Source: Sphingopyxis sp. YR583
Lineage (GTDB): Bacteria; Pseudomonadota; Alphaproteobacteria; Sphingomonadales; Sphingomonadaceae
Length of the DNA: 64,000 nucleotides
Assembly (NCBI RefSeq): GCF_900108295.1
Contig: NZ_FNWK01000003.1
Coordinates: forward strand, 248,001 to 312,000
Direction: 5' to 3'
Of this stretch, positions 1 to 9,181 are shown piece after piece. A model generated the notes under the pieces. The model made no database searches. It was given only the letters and a program-made list of their open reading frames with translations, and had not been told where the DNA came from. The position numbers and the translations under genes are program-made. How positions within the stretch are numbered: position 1 is the first letter of the stretch; every line of letters begins with the position of its first letter.

Positions 1-2004
1 CCGATCGATCTTGGCAGCGTCGAGGCCGCGGTTGCCGGGACGATCGGGATCGGCGGCACGACCGGAAGCGTGGTCGATCCGAACCTGCGCACATCGAGCG
101 ATACCGGCGCGCGCGCAACCAAAAGCCGCGTCTTCGATTTCGGCACCGATTGGCAGGCAACCGACAAGCTGAACGTCCGCGCCGAGGTGTCGCTGTCGAC
201 CTCCAAATCCGATTTCCCGAACTTCTCGACCACACTCGACTTTATCAACCCGAACGGCCCGCAGCCCGTATTCGGTCGCAGCATCGACAATGGCGTGCCG
301 ATCGAATTCGACCTTCGCGGCGGCACACTTCAATTCGGCATCGATCAGGCGAGCCCCTTCGCGCCGACAACCGCCCAATTGCTCGATCCCGCAAACTATC
401 AGCTACAACAGGTCACGCAGGGCGCCAACTCGACCGACAATCAGGAACGCGCCGCGCGTCTTGATTTCTCTTACGACACGACCGACCTCAACCCCTTCGT
501 TACGTCGGTTAATTTCGGTTATCGCTGGAATCGGACATCGGCCGAGAACAGCGAATTCTCGAACAATGTCAGCCTGACCAACACGACCAGCGCGTGGAAC
601 CGCCCGTCGGGCGATCTGTTCTCCGACATATTGATCCCGGGCCCACGCAACTTCAACGCCGCGGATGGGCGCCGGCTCTATTTCCCCGACTTCCTGCTGA
701 TCGATGGCGGGCTGGCGTTCCGCGATCCGGCGAGCGTCCTGTCGTCGCTCAACGAAGCAATCGCCGCGAGCAACGCAGCACGGACGCAGGGCCCAGCGGT
801 GGCTTCGCTGGCGACGCCGACCGAATCCTTTGCAGGCTTCTTCAAGATCAAGGAAACGACCAACGCTGCCTATTTCCAAGCGAATATGGAGGGCGAAATC
901 GCCGGCATGCCGGTGCGCGGCAACGCGGGTTTCCGCTGGCTGCACACCAAGCTGTCGTCGACCGGCAATAATATCGCGAACGGGGCGGTCACGGGGCAGA
1001 CGATCGCGAAGAGCTCATATAATTTTCTGCTACCGCGCTTCAGCCTTGTCCTCGAACCCGCGGACAAGCTGCTTGTCCGCGCGGGCATCGCGCGCGACAT
1101 CCGTCGCCCGAACTTCGATACGCTGTCGACGTCCTTTTCGTTCGGCACCGGCGCGAACACACCGGTCGCGGTCGGCAACCCCGGCCTCGTTCCCGAAGCC
1201 GTGTGGTCGTTCGACCTTTCGGGCGAATATTATTTCGCGCCGTCGAGCCTGATCAGCATCGGCTTCTTCCACAAGAGCCGCACGAACCTCTTCGCGCAGC
1301 GGCAGGAAGATCCGGCGCCCAACCTCGATGCCAACGGCAATCTCAATATCTCGATCGATCCCGCCTGCCCCGGCGGCGGCATCTATAACCCGATCGCGAA
1401 CCGCAACATCAACAACCCGATTCAGGGGGTCGGTATCTGCGTGCCGCGCAGCTCGACCTTCAACGTTCCGGGAACCACGACGCAGACGGGTATCGAAGTC
1501 GCATTCCAGCATGACCTGTCGGCATGGGAAGACATACTCGGTTTCGCCTCCGGCTTCGGCTTCATCGGCAACTTCACCTATCAGAAGGCGGGCGGGTCGG
1601 CGCGTGAATATCGCACCGCCGATGGTCCGCGGACGGTGTTCACGCAGCTCGGTTATCCCGGCTCTCAGGATCTGATCTCGCTGACCAACCTGTCGAAATA
1701 TGCCTATAATGCGACGCTGTTCTACGACAAATACGGGCTCAACGCGCGTCTGCGCTACACATGGCGGTCGAGCTATGTGTCGAACGATCCGTTCTTCTTC
1801 GGCCTGCCGCTGATCAACGGCGCGCGCGGACAACTCAACGCCAGCATCAACTACGACATCACCGAGAATATCAATGTCGGCGTCGAGGGCATCAACCTGC
1901 TGCGCGGCGACCAGAACCAATATTGCGTGAACAACAAGGCGCTGCTCTGCTTCCAGGGCCTGACCGACCGCCGGATCACCGCCGGGATCAGCGTGAAGTT
2001 CTGA
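1..2004 (+). CDS. TonB-dependent outer-membrane receptor, 5' end outside window
   Basis: The frame is open from base 1, so the N-terminal signal, TonB box and plug lie upstream; about 667 residues are visible. They look like the 22-strand barrel of a TonB-dependent receptor: alternating aromatic/polar strands, long Gly/Asn-rich loops, a late segment with RAGIARDIRRPN (typical of barrel strands in sugar-associated sphingomonad and xanthomonad receptors), and a C-terminal phenylalanine (SVKF) as expected for BAM recognition. Such receptors import scarce substrates across the outer membrane using TonB energy. The position next to a second receptor and a sulfoquinovosidase makes a sugar or sulfosugar ligand plausible, but no ligand can be read from the sequence. 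Family call is firm; substrate is inference. Confidence 0.9.
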   Translation, partial: PIDLGSVEAAVAGTIGIGGTTGSVVDPNLRTSSDTGARATKSRVFDFGTDWQATDKLNVRAEVSLSTSKSDFPNFSTTLDFINPNGPQPVFGRSIDNGVPIEFDLRGGTLQFGIDQASPFAPTTAQLLDPANYQLQQVTQGANSTDNQERAARLDFSYDTTDLNPFVTSVNFGYRWNRTSAENSEFSNNVSLTNTTSAWNRPSGDLFSDILIPGPRNFNAADGRRLYFPDFLLIDGGLAFRDPASVLSSLNEAIAASNAARTQGPAVASLATPTESFAGFFKIKETTNAAYFQANMEGEIAGMPVRGNAGFRWLHTKLSSTGNNIANGAVTGQTIAKSSYNFLLPRFSLVLEPADKLLVRAGIARDIRRPNFDTLSTSFSFGTGANTPVAVGNPGLVPEAVWSFDLSGEYYFAPSSLISIGFFHKSRTNLFAQRQEDPAPNLDANGNLNISIDPACPGGGIYNPIANRNINNPIQGVGICVPRSSTFNVPGTTTQTGIEVAFQHDLSAWEDILGFASGFGFIGNFTYQKAGGSAREYRTADGPRTVFTQLGYPGSQDLISLTNLSKYAYNATLFYDKYGLNARLRYTWRSSYVSNDPFFFGLPLINGARGQLNASINYDITENINVGVEGINLLRGDQNQYCVNNKALLCFQGLTDRRITAGISVKF

Positions 2005-2009
2005 TATAC

Positions 2010-2043
2010 TCCGGTCGGACCGGAAGGCAGCAATGGTCTTCCG
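2010..2043. terminator. Hairpin region between convergent genes
   Basis: A perfect 7-bp inverted repeat (TCCGGTC-G-GACCGGA, 2010-2024) starts six bases after the receptor stop. It overlaps a second possible stem CGGAAG/CTTCCG (2021-2043). It lies between the receptor and the convergent FMN reductase and probably ends both transcripts, but there is no clear U-run. Confidence 0.4.
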
Positions 2044-2055
2044 ATCCGGCCGGCG

Positions 2056-2655
2056 TCAAGCCGTCACGACGGCCTTGCCCTGATCGGCAAAGGCGCGCTT
2101 CATGCGCGCAAAGGTCACGACCTGTCCGGTCATGATGTCGAGTTGCGACGCAATTCCGTGATCGGTCAAAATCCCGTCGGGATCGAAGAGCGGCTGGCTG
2201 CTGTTCGCGGTGACCGCCATGGGGGTCGGCCAACCGCGCAGCGCATGGGTGATCGAGCGCAGCGTCGCGAGCGTGGTGCCCGCCGCCTGCCATCCGCCAG
2301 CGACCGCGATCAGCCCGACCGCGCGACCGTCGAAATAGGGCTGCGCGTCGGACACAAGATCCTGCGCATAATCGAGCGCATTCTTGACCACCCCCGACAC
2401 GGTGCCGTGATAGGCGGGCGAAGCGACAATAATGCCGTCGGCATCGCGCAGCGCGGCCATCAGCGCCTGTGCCTTCGAACAACGTTCGCTGCGGTGCGGG
2501 GCGTACATCGGAAGGTCGATGGCTTCGCCTGCGAAGAGCATGGTCGCCGCGCCTTCCGCTTCGCAGCGGATGAGCGCGTGGCGGAGCAAGCGTTCGGCCG
2601 AGCCGCCGGCGGTGGCGTTGCCGCCGAGTGCGACGATGCGGGGGCGATCGATCAT
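2056..2655 (-). CDS. NADPH-dependent FMN reductase, SsuE-like
   Basis: A 199-residue flavodoxin-fold protein of the FMN_red family. The N-terminal strand and phosphate loop (RIVALGGNATAGGSAERLL) and the segment ADGIIVASPAYHGTVSGV followed by KNALD correspond to the FMN-binding parts of SsuE-type reductases. These supply reduced FMN to two-component monooxygenases such as SsuD or SmoC. It is the second gene of a two-gene operon. A perfect AAGGAGG ribosome-binding site overlaps the stop codon of the dioxygenase upstream (10-bp gap), so translation is probably coupled. An SsuD-like monooxygenase is encoded at 18314-19381, so this is the natural candidate for its reductase partner (inference). 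It could equally serve another flavoenzyme. Confidence 0.85.
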   Translation of the reverse strand: MIDRPRIVALGGNATAGGSAERLLRHALIRCEAEGAATMLFAGEAIDLPMYAPHRSERCSKAQALMAALRDADGIIVASPAYHGTVSGVVKNALDYAQDLVSDAQPYFDGRAVGLIAVAGGWQAAGTTLATLRSITHALRGWPTPMAVTANSSQPLFDPDGILTDHGIASQLDIMTGQVVTFARMKRAFADQGKAVVTA

Positions 2656-2665
2656 GAGATCCTCC

Positions 2666-3430
2666 TTAGTTGAAGGTCACCTGGCTGCCGCCGCGCAGGA
2701 AAGCGATGGCGTTGCGGCGGAGGTGGTTGGTGCCGGGGTTGAGAATCGGCTCGGGCGAATATTGCGCAAGATAGACGCGGCGCATGTTCGGAGTGGAATT
2801 CGATCCGGTCGCGTGGAGAGCGAGGCTGGAGAAAGCGACGATGCTGCCGGCCGGAACCTCGAGCGTCACGCCTTCGCTGTCGCCGGTGTAGCCGACGAGG
2901 TCGTTGCTGCCCGGCTGACGGATGTGCGGGACGATGCCCTCGCGCGTTTCGGGCGCCTGCGAGAAAGGCAAGATACGTACGGTGCCGTTGGCGACCGTCG
3001 TATCGTCGAGCGTGCACCAGCAAGTCAGGTACGGCTTGTGATCGGCGGGGCCCCCGTTGCCGACGACATAACCCGAATCCTGGTGCCAGCTGAACGGCAT
3101 GCCTTCGCTCGCGCCCTTCACGACATATTGGTCGTAGAAGAAATAAGCGTCGTCGCCGAGCGTCGCGCGGCAGACGTCGGCCATCGTTTCGCTGAACAAC
3201 ATATTCCGGAGATCGGGCTGCTGGCGCTGGCATTCGCCGGCGAAGTAACGCTTGCCCTTGTGGCTGATACCATCGACTTCGACGCCTAACGCGTCGAGGC
3301 GCGCGTTTTCGCGGTCGATCACGCGGCCGCATTCTTCGCGGAGCAGGTCGAGCAGCGGGCCTTCGAGGATGCGTTCGAAAACCGCATAGCCTTCGGTGGC
3401 GAATTGTTCGCGCTGCGCCGCATAATCCAT
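2666..3430 (-). CDS. Phytanoyl-CoA dioxygenase (PhyH) family Fe(II)/2-oxoglutarate enzyme
   Basis: A 254-residue cupin-fold oxygenase. The iron triad is readable: H116 and D118 in WHQDSGY and a distal H206 in LALHATG, with an Arg pair about ten residues later for 2-oxoglutarate. These positions are normal for PhyH enzymes. I place the start at ATG 3430, preceded by GGGAGAG at a good distance, rather than the in-frame GTG six bases earlier. It is the first gene of an operon with the FMN reductase and is divergent from a LysR gene. PhyH-family enzymes hydroxylate many small molecules, and iron-dependent alkanesulfonate dioxygenases are known, including one acting on sulfoquinovose. In this sulfosugar context a C-S cleaving role is possible, but the substrate is not shown by sequence. 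Confidence 0.85.
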   Translation of the reverse strand: MDYAAQREQFATEGYAVFERILEGPLLDLLREECGRVIDRENARLDALGVEVDGISHKGKRYFAGECQRQQPDLRNMLFSETMADVCRATLGDDAYFFYDQYVVKGASEGMPFSWHQDSGYVVGNGGPADHKPYLTCWCTLDDTTVANGTVRILPFSQAPETREGIVPHIRQPGSNDLVGYTGDSEGVTLEVPAGSIVAFSSLALHATGSNSTPNMRRVYLAQYSPEPILNPGTNHLRRNAIAFLRGGSQVTFN

Positions 3431-3532
3431 CTTCACTCTCCCGTATCTTTTCGATCTTTACGCATATCGCAGAGGACGGTCATCGCATCCAATCGAATTG
3501 CATCCGCCGGTCATACGTCTATACTATGGCCT
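3431..3532. promoter_or_regulatory. Divergent promoter region, dioxygenase operon / LysR
   Basis: About 100 bp separate the start codons of the dioxygenase (leftward) and LysR regulator (rightward). This is the classical arrangement in which a LysR protein controls its divergent neighbour and itself. The stretch is less GC-rich than its flanks (for example around 3447-3470 and 3511-3526). I see no LysR box certain enough to mark to the base. Confidence 0.45.
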
Positions 3533-4456
3533 ATGCGAATGAGACAGGTTGAGGCGTTTCGCGCCGTGATGATGAGCGGGGGCATTACCGCCGCCGCGAC
3601 GATGCTCAACATCAGCCAGCCGTCGGTGAGCCGGCTGATCGCCGACATGGAGCGCGCGGTCGGTTTCCGGCTGTTCGACCGGCGCGGCGCGCGCGTGCAT
3701 CCGACCGCGCAGGCGCAGGCGCTGTATGAGGCGGTGCGGCGAAGCTATGCGGGGCTCGACCTGCTCGATCAGGCGGCGCGGCGTATTCGCGCCCACCCCG
3801 TCGGGACGGTGCGGATCGCGGCGCTGGCGGCGATCGCGATGGCGATATTGCCCGCAGTGATCGCGCGCTTCCGTATCCTGTATCCCGACATCAAGATCAT
3901 CGTGGAATCGCTGGGGCAGCGCGCGATCGAGGAGCGCGTGTTCCTGGGGCAAGCCGACCTGGGCGTCGGGGTCGATATGCAGGGACGCGAGGGCATAAGG
4001 TCGACCCCGCTCGCGCGCGCCGAATATGTGTGCATCCTGCCCGCCAATCACCCGCTGGCCGCGCGCGAGCGACTGGAAATTGCCGATCTGGCGGGCGAGG
4101 AGTTCGTCGGCCCGATGCACGAAGCCGATGCGCTGTGGACCGGGATCGACACCGCGCTGGAAACATCGGGCATCAGCGTGTCGCGACGGCTGGAAACGCA
4201 ACATTCGCAGATATTATATGCCTTCGTCGAAGCCGGGCTGGGCGTGACGATCGCCGAACCGTTCAGCGCGCCGCGCTTTCATCGGCTGGGCGTCGCCGTG
4301 CGGCCCATCTCACCGCCGGTCTATCTCGATTTCGCGCTGCTGGAGCCCGATATCGGCCCGACGCCGGAGATTGTGGCGTGGCTGAACGCCGATGTGCAGC
4401 GCGAAACGGCGGCATGCCTTGCACATGTGCAAAAGGTCGTCTCGTCCAAGTCATAG
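3533..4456 (+). CDS. LysR-family transcriptional regulator
   Basis: A 307-residue LysR-type regulator. The N-terminal winged helix-turn-helix runs over roughly residues 5-65 (AATMLNISQPSVSRLIADME is the recognition region). The periplasmic-binding-protein-like effector domain follows, with PANHPLA and GLGVTIAEPF as family landmarks. The frame is open further upstream, but the domain begins properly only at ATG 3533 (or 3539), so that is the start chosen. It is divergent from the dioxygenase/FMN reductase operon and lies 183 bp before a TonB receptor on the same strand, so either may be its target. The effector is unknown. Confidence 0.9.
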   Translation: MRMRQVEAFRAVMMSGGITAAATMLNISQPSVSRLIADMERAVGFRLFDRRGARVHPTAQAQALYEAVRRSYAGLDLLDQAARRIRAHPVGTVRIAALAAIAMAILPAVIARFRILYPDIKIIVESLGQRAIEERVFLGQADLGVGVDMQGREGIRSTPLARAEYVCILPANHPLAARERLEIADLAGEEFVGPMHEADALWTGIDTALETSGISVSRRLETQHSQILYAFVEAGLGVTIAEPFSAPRFHRLGVAVRPISPPVYLDFALLEPDIGPTPEIVAWLNADVQRETAACLAHVQKVVSSKS

Positions 4457-4639
4457 CATTTGGACATAATATACCGACATTTCTCGATTGGACTGATATG
4501 ATTTACGCGCGCATCCCTATGCGTGGCGAGTTGGCCCTTGGGCCGACCGGATGATTCTCGGCCGATTTTCGCGGCCGCGCCACGGTTCCAAGGTCCAGGC
4601 GAACGCATGATCCGCCGGACGCGAGTGGGGAGGTTTTCG

Positions 4640-6958
4640 ATGAAGACGACGAAGTTCAAGCTGGCTCTGGCGCTTTCGACCACGATGGCGATGGCGCTGA
4701 TCGCCGCCCCCGCCGCAGCGCAAGACGCCCCGGCCGAAGCCGACGCACCGTTCGCATCGACCGACATCATCGTCACCGCGCAGAAGCGCGAACAGAATTT
4801 GCAGGACGTGCCGGTCGCGATCTCGGTCGTGTCGGGCGAGCAGCTCGAACGGTCGAACGTCAATTCGGCCGAGCAGCTTTTCCAGCGCGTCCCCACGCTG
4901 ACCTTCCGCAAGGGCAACACCAACAAGGATTCGGCGCTGTCGATCCGCGGCGTCGGCACGATCAGCTTCTCGTCGGGCGTCGAGCCGTCGGTTTCGACCG
5001 TCATCGACGGCGTCGTCTATGCGCGCACCGGCCAGCAGACGTCGGATTTCCTCGACGTCGAGCGCATCGAAGTGCTGCGCGGTCCGCAGGGCAGCCTGTT
5101 CGGCAAGAATGCCAGCGCCGGCGTGATCAACATCGTGTCGCGTGAGCCCAGCAACGAGCTGGGCGGATACATCGACGCCGCCTGGTATGAGGGCAATGAA
5201 TATCGCATCCGCGGCAGCATCGGCGGCCCGCTGGGCGACGGCATCCGCGCGTCGCTGACCGGTTTCTGGTCGCAGTATGACGGCAACGCCCGCAACGTGT
5301 TCAACAACCACAAGGTCAACGGGTACGAACATTGGGGCGTGCGCGGCAAGGTGATCGCCGAGCCGACAGACAATCTGAAAATTACGCTGATCGCCGATTA
5401 TTCGAAGAACAGCGACAATGGTTTCGCCGACAGCATCGGCACCGTCTTCTCGTCGGCGTTCAACAATGCGGTGTTCATCCCGAGCCTCGCGCCGCTGACG
5501 CTCGACGGCAAGAACAAGGATATCGACAACGACCTCGATCCGTACACCAAGGACAAGAATAGCGGCGTGTCGGGGCAAATCGACCTCGATCTGGGCGGGG
5601 TCACGCTGACCTCGATCACCGCATATCGTCACTGGTATAACTTCCAGCAGCGCGACGGCGATTTCCGGTCGGATGCACCGCGTTACGTAAACACCGGCAC
5701 CGCGACGGGCGACGTCCGTTCGCACGATCGTGGCGACCTGAAGTTCGACCAGTTCACGCAGGAGCTGCGCATCGCGTCGGCCAATCCGCAATTCTTCGAA
5801 TATGTTGCGGGGCTTTATTATTATCACACGAAGGAAGTCGATTTCTTCAACCGGACGGTTACGAGCTGCACCGCATCGACGCTGCCGACCGTCGGCGGGC
5901 TGACGCCATGCGCCGCCGGATCGTCGACCTATCTGACCAACGAGGGCAACGCCGATTTCACGACCAAGCTCACCAGCTATTCGGCGTTCGGCCAAGCGAC
6001 GCTGAACTTTACCGATGCGTTCCGCGGCATCGTCGGCCTGCGCCATACCAATGACAAGGTCAGCTATGACTTTGCCCGCCGCTCGACTTCGCTCGCCGCC
6101 TTCTCCGGCGTGAACCCGGCCTTCGCCTCGGCCGGGTCGATCAAGGACACTGGCTGGTCGGGCAATGCCGGCCTGCAATATGACCTGACCGACGATATCG
6201 TCAGCTATGCGACCTATACCCGCGGTTACAAGGGTCCGGCGCTCAACGTGTTTTTCAACATGCTGGCGCGCGATACCGGCCGCATCGATCCCGAAAAGTC
6301 CGATGCCTATGAAGTCGGCCTGAAGACCCGGCTGTTCGATCGCCGCCTGACGCTGAACATCGCGGGCTTCTATGCGAAGTACGACAATTATCAGGCGAAC
6401 TTCCTCGATCTCGTCGCCGGGCAGGTCGTAACCCGCCTGACCAATGCGGGCACGGTGTCGACGCGCGGCATCGAAATGGATTTCAACGCCGCGATCACCG
6501 ACGATTTCTCGCTGTCGGGCGGCTTCAACTACACCGACGCGCATATCAACAAGTTCATCTGTCCGTCGGGCGCGGCGGTCACCTGCGCCGATGCGATCAA
6601 CGGCAAGCCGCTGCCCTTTGCCCCGAAATATAAGGGCACGGTGACGATGGACTGGCGCCTGCCGCTGAACATCGACGGCTTCAACGTCGATCTGAACAGC
6701 TCGCTCGTCTATCAGAGCCGCACCCAGTTCGACATCAACCAGAACCCCAATGCGTTCCAGAGCGCCTATGCGATCTGGGATGCCGGGATCAAGGTGAGCA
6801 CCGACGACGACAAATACAGCCTGTCGTTCATCGTCAAGAACCTGACCGACAAGCAGTTCGTGATCCAGCGCATCCCGAACGGCACGTCGTTCATGCGCCA
6901 GATCACCCCGCGCGATGCCGAGCGTTATTTCGGCGTCACCGCACGGATGAATTTCTGA
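4640..6958 (+). CDS. TonB-dependent receptor, candidate sulfosugar porin
   Basis: A 772-residue outer-membrane receptor. The start at ATG 4640 follows GGGGAGG and opens a clear signal peptide (MKTTKFKLALALST, cleavage after APAAAQ). The plug begins with the TonB-box-like STDIIVTAQKRE and QDVPVAISV, includes IEVLRGPQGSLFGKNASAG, and is followed by the barrel ending in FGVTARMNF. This IVTAQKRE type is common in sphingomonads for hydrophobic and sugar ligands. It sits 213 bp upstream of the sulfoquinovosidase on the same strand and behind a LysR gene. I therefore propose that it takes up sulfoquinovosyl glycerol or a related glycoside (inference from position only). Confidence 0.92.
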   Translation: MKTTKFKLALALSTTMAMALIAAPAAAQDAPAEADAPFASTDIIVTAQKREQNLQDVPVAISVVSGEQLERSNVNSAEQLFQRVPTLTFRKGNTNKDSALSIRGVGTISFSSGVEPSVSTVIDGVVYARTGQQTSDFLDVERIEVLRGPQGSLFGKNASAGVINIVSREPSNELGGYIDAAWYEGNEYRIRGSIGGPLGDGIRASLTGFWSQYDGNARNVFNNHKVNGYEHWGVRGKVIAEPTDNLKITLIADYSKNSDNGFADSIGTVFSSAFNNAVFIPSLAPLTLDGKNKDIDNDLDPYTKDKNSGVSGQIDLDLGGVTLTSITAYRHWYNFQQRDGDFRSDAPRYVNTGTATGDVRSHDRGDLKFDQFTQELRIASANPQFFEYVAGLYYYHTKEVDFFNRTVTSCTASTLPTVGGLTPCAAGSSTYLTNEGNADFTTKLTSYSAFGQATLNFTDAFRGIVGLRHTNDKVSYDFARRSTSLAAFSGVNPAFASAGSIKDTGWSGNAGLQYDLTDDIVSYATYTRGYKGPALNVFFNMLARDTGRIDPEKSDAYEVGLKTRLFDRRLTLNIAGFYAKYDNYQANFLDLVAGQVVTRLTNAGTVSTRGIEMDFNAAITDDFSLSGGFNYTDAHINKFICPSGAAVTCADAINGKPLPFAPKYKGTVTMDWRLPLNIDGFNVDLNSSLVYQSRTQFDINQNPNAFQSAYAIWDAGIKVSTDDDKYSLSFIVKNLTDKQFVIQRIPNGTSFMRQITPRDAERYFGVTARMNF

Positions 6959-6969
6959 CGACCCCCCTG

Positions 6970-7000
6970 CCCCGCCGCGTCCGTCCACGATGCGGCGGGG
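6970..7000 (+). terminator. GC-rich hairpin after TonB receptor
   Basis: A perfect 9-bp stem (CCCCGCCGC at 6970-6978 with GCGGCGGGG at 6992-7000) begins 11 bases after the receptor stop codon. No U-run follows, so termination may be partial and leave some read-through into the sulfoquinovosidase gene. Confidence 0.55.
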
Positions 7001-7010
7001 ACTCCCGCTT

Positions 7011-7140
7011 CCTCCCTGTCGCGCAGCGATGGGGAGGTGGCAGCGGCCTTGGCCGCTGACGGATGGGCGATTGCGCAACGTCGCGGCCCCTCCACCATCC
7101 TACGGATGGTCCCCCTCCCCATCGCTTCGCGACAAGGAGG
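7011..7140. repeat. Dispersed palindromic repeat between receptor and sulfoquinovosidase
   Basis: Imperfect inverted arms (7011-7038 and 7113-7140) flank a non-repetitive core. Just inside the right arm is a small perfect palindrome, ACCATCC-TAC-GGATGGT (7094-7110). The wording (GCGATGGGGAGG and its complement) is what I associate with intergenic repeats in sphingomonad genomes. The right arm ends in AAGGAGG, which by chance or selection forms a strong ribosome-binding site. Confidence 0.6.
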
Positions 7141-7171
7141 ATATTATGAAGGCTTGGAAAGGATCCTCCCC

Positions 7172-9181
7172 ATGGCGCTTGATGCGCGCGACACCGGCTT
7201 TGCACTCCGCCTCGGCGGGCAGGTGATCCTCTCGCATCAGGGCGGCGCGCCCTGTTTCTTTGTCGGGCGCGGCGAAGCGCATGTTCATTCGAAGCTTGGG
7301 CATTTCGATGTGTCGCAGACGGTGATCGAGCGTATTGCGCTGGGGCATGTCGAGGTCGATGGACCGGTCATACGATTTGCCGAGGCCGCGGGTTCGCCCT
7401 GGCTGCTCGAAGCGCGCATCGCGGGCGACGGCGACGATGCGACGATCGCGTTGACGGCGCTCGATCCGGCGCTCAACCGATTGTGGCTGCGCATTCCCGC
7501 CGACGCGGGCGAGCATGTGTGGGGCGGCGGCGAGCAATTCTCCTATTTCGACCTGCGCGGGCGGCATGTCCCTTTGTGGTCGAGCGAGCCGGGTGTTGGC
7601 CGCGATCCGTCGTCGGAGCTGTTCCGGCAGGTCGAGGCGCACCGCAAGGGCGGCGGCGGCAGCCCGACGCACACCAATTACCCGCAGCCGACGTTCGTGA
7701 GTTCGCGGCGGTACGCGCTGCATGTCGACAGCTTTGCCTATTCGGCGTTCGATTTCCGCGACGAGGGTTATCACGAGGTCGAGGTGTGGGAGATTCCCGC
7801 GAAGATCGAGCTGTGGGCGCGGCCGCGCTTTGCCGAGCTGGTGTCGGCGCTGTCGGCGCGCTTCGGGCGCCAGCCGCCGCTGCCCGAATGGCTGCTGAAG
7901 GGCGCGGTCATTGGCCTGAAGGATGGCGACAACAGTTTTGCGCGGCTCAAGGCCTATGAGGAGGCCGGGGTCGCGGTGTCGGGACTGTGGTGCGAGGACT
8001 GGGTCGGGCTTCGGATCACCAGTTTCGGCAATCGGTTGTTCTGGGACTGGCAGTGGAATGCGGAGCGCTATCCCGAATTGCCGGCGCGGATCGCGGAATT
8101 GCGCGAGCGCGGGATCCGGTTCCTTGGTTATGTGAACCCGTATCTAGCGGTCGATGGTCCGCTCTATGCCGAGGCCGCGGCGCAGGGGTTTATGGTGATG
8201 CGTCCCGACAAGGACGAGCCCTATATAATTGACTTTGGCGAGTTCGATTGCGGACATGTCGATTTCACCAATCCGGCGGCCGCAGCGTGGTTCGCCGACA
8301 CGATCATCGGCGAGAAGATGATCGATTTCGGGCTGTCGGGCTGGATGGCAGACTTTGGCGAGTATCTGCCCGTCGATGTGCGGCTGGCAAATGGCGAGAG
8401 CGGGATGACCGCGCATAATCGCTGGCCGGCGCTGTGGGGCGAAGTGAATGCCAAGGGCATCGCCATGCGCGGGCAGACCGGCGAGATGATGGTGTTCATG
8501 CGCTCGGGCGCGACCGGCGTTCAGGGGCATTGCCCGATGCTGTGGGCGGGCGACCAGTCGGTCGATTTCAGCCGCCACGACGGGATCGGGACGGTGATAT
8601 GCGCCGCGCTGTCGGCGGGGATGCTGGGCAACGCGCATCATCACAGCGATTGCGGCGGCTATACCAGCCTGTTCGAAACGACGCGCGATGCCGAACTGGC
8701 GATGCGCTGGGCCGAGATGTCGGCGTTTACGTCGATGATCCGCACGCATGAGGGCAACCGGCCGCGGCAGAATGTGCAATATGACGATGACGCCGAACTG
8801 CTCGCACATTTTGCGAAGATGACGCGGATTTATGCGCATCTGGCGCCGTATATCCGGCGGCTGTCGAAGGAGGCTTCGGAGACGGGGTTGCCGGTGCAGC
8901 GGCCGCTGTTCCTGCATTTCGAGGACGATCTCGAAACCTATGCGATCCAGACGTCGTATCTGCTCGGGCCCGATCTGCTTGTCGCGCCGGTGATCGCGAC
9001 GGGGAAGAGCGAGTGGACGACCTATCTGCCCGCCGGGGCCGACTGGGTGCATGTCTGGTCGGGGCAGAGCTATGCGGGCGGGAGCGATGTGACGGTCGCG
9101 GCGCCGTTCGGGGAGCCGCCGGTGTTTTACCGTGCGGGGTCGGCGGATAGCGCGCTGTTCGACGGGATCGTCTCGGCCTGA
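7172..9181 (+). CDS. yihQ: Sulfoquinovosidase, glycoside hydrolase family 31
   Basis: A 669-residue GH31 enzyme (E. coli YihQ has 678). It hydrolyses alpha-sulfoquinovosides such as sulfoquinovosyl glycerol to sulfoquinovose and glycerol. The nucleophile is D394 in SGWMADFGEYLP and the acid/base D461 in WAGDQSVD; their 67-residue spacing equals that of YihQ. The sulfonate-binding set is complete: K250 (GLKDG), E275 (WCEDW), R288 and W291 (GNRLFW), and Y497 (DCGGYTSLF). This is the KERWY version known from Agrobacterium rather than the QQRWY of E. coli. No signal peptide is present, so it should act in the cytoplasm. I chose ATG 7172 because the homologous domain begins there; an AAGGA motif lies a few bases upstream. 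Its 3' end overlaps the convergent LysR gene by 55 bp. Confidence 0.93.
   Translation: MALDARDTGFALRLGGQVILSHQGGAPCFFVGRGEAHVHSKLGHFDVSQTVIERIALGHVEVDGPVIRFAEAAGSPWLLEARIAGDGDDATIALTALDPALNRLWLRIPADAGEHVWGGGEQFSYFDLRGRHVPLWSSEPGVGRDPSSELFRQVEAHRKGGGGSPTHTNYPQPTFVSSRRYALHVDSFAYSAFDFRDEGYHEVEVWEIPAKIELWARPRFAELVSALSARFGRQPPLPEWLLKGAVIGLKDGDNSFARLKAYEEAGVAVSGLWCEDWVGLRITSFGNRLFWDWQWNAERYPELPARIAELRERGIRFLGYVNPYLAVDGPLYAEAAAQGFMVMRPDKDEPYIIDFGEFDCGHVDFTNPAAAAWFADTIIGEKMIDFGLSGWMADFGEYLPVDVRLANGESGMTAHNRWPALWGEVNAKGIAMRGQTGEMMVFMRSGATGVQGHCPMLWAGDQSVDFSRHDGIGTVICAALSAGMLGNAHHHSDCGGYTSLFETTRDAELAMRWAEMSAFTSMIRTHEGNRPRQNVQYDDDAELLAHFAKMTRIYAHLAPYIRRLSKEASETGLPVQRPLFLHFEDDLETYAIQTSYLLGPDLLVAPVIATGKSEWTTYLPAGADWVHVWSGQSYAGGSDVTVAAPFGEPPVFYRAGSADSALFDGIVSA

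Noticed and set aside
4517..7078. A very long open frame (over 850 codons) on the minus strand opposite the TonB receptor
   Set aside because: It is antisense to a clear receptor gene, is Arg/Val/Asp-rich without any domain, and is the usual product of high GC with few stops in the complementary codon phase.
7172..9181. Ordinary alpha-glucosidase or alpha-xylosidase
   Set aside because: GH31 covers these, but the full K-E-R-W-Y sulfonate-binding set and close similarity to YihQ around both catalytic Asp residues favour sulfoquinovosidase.
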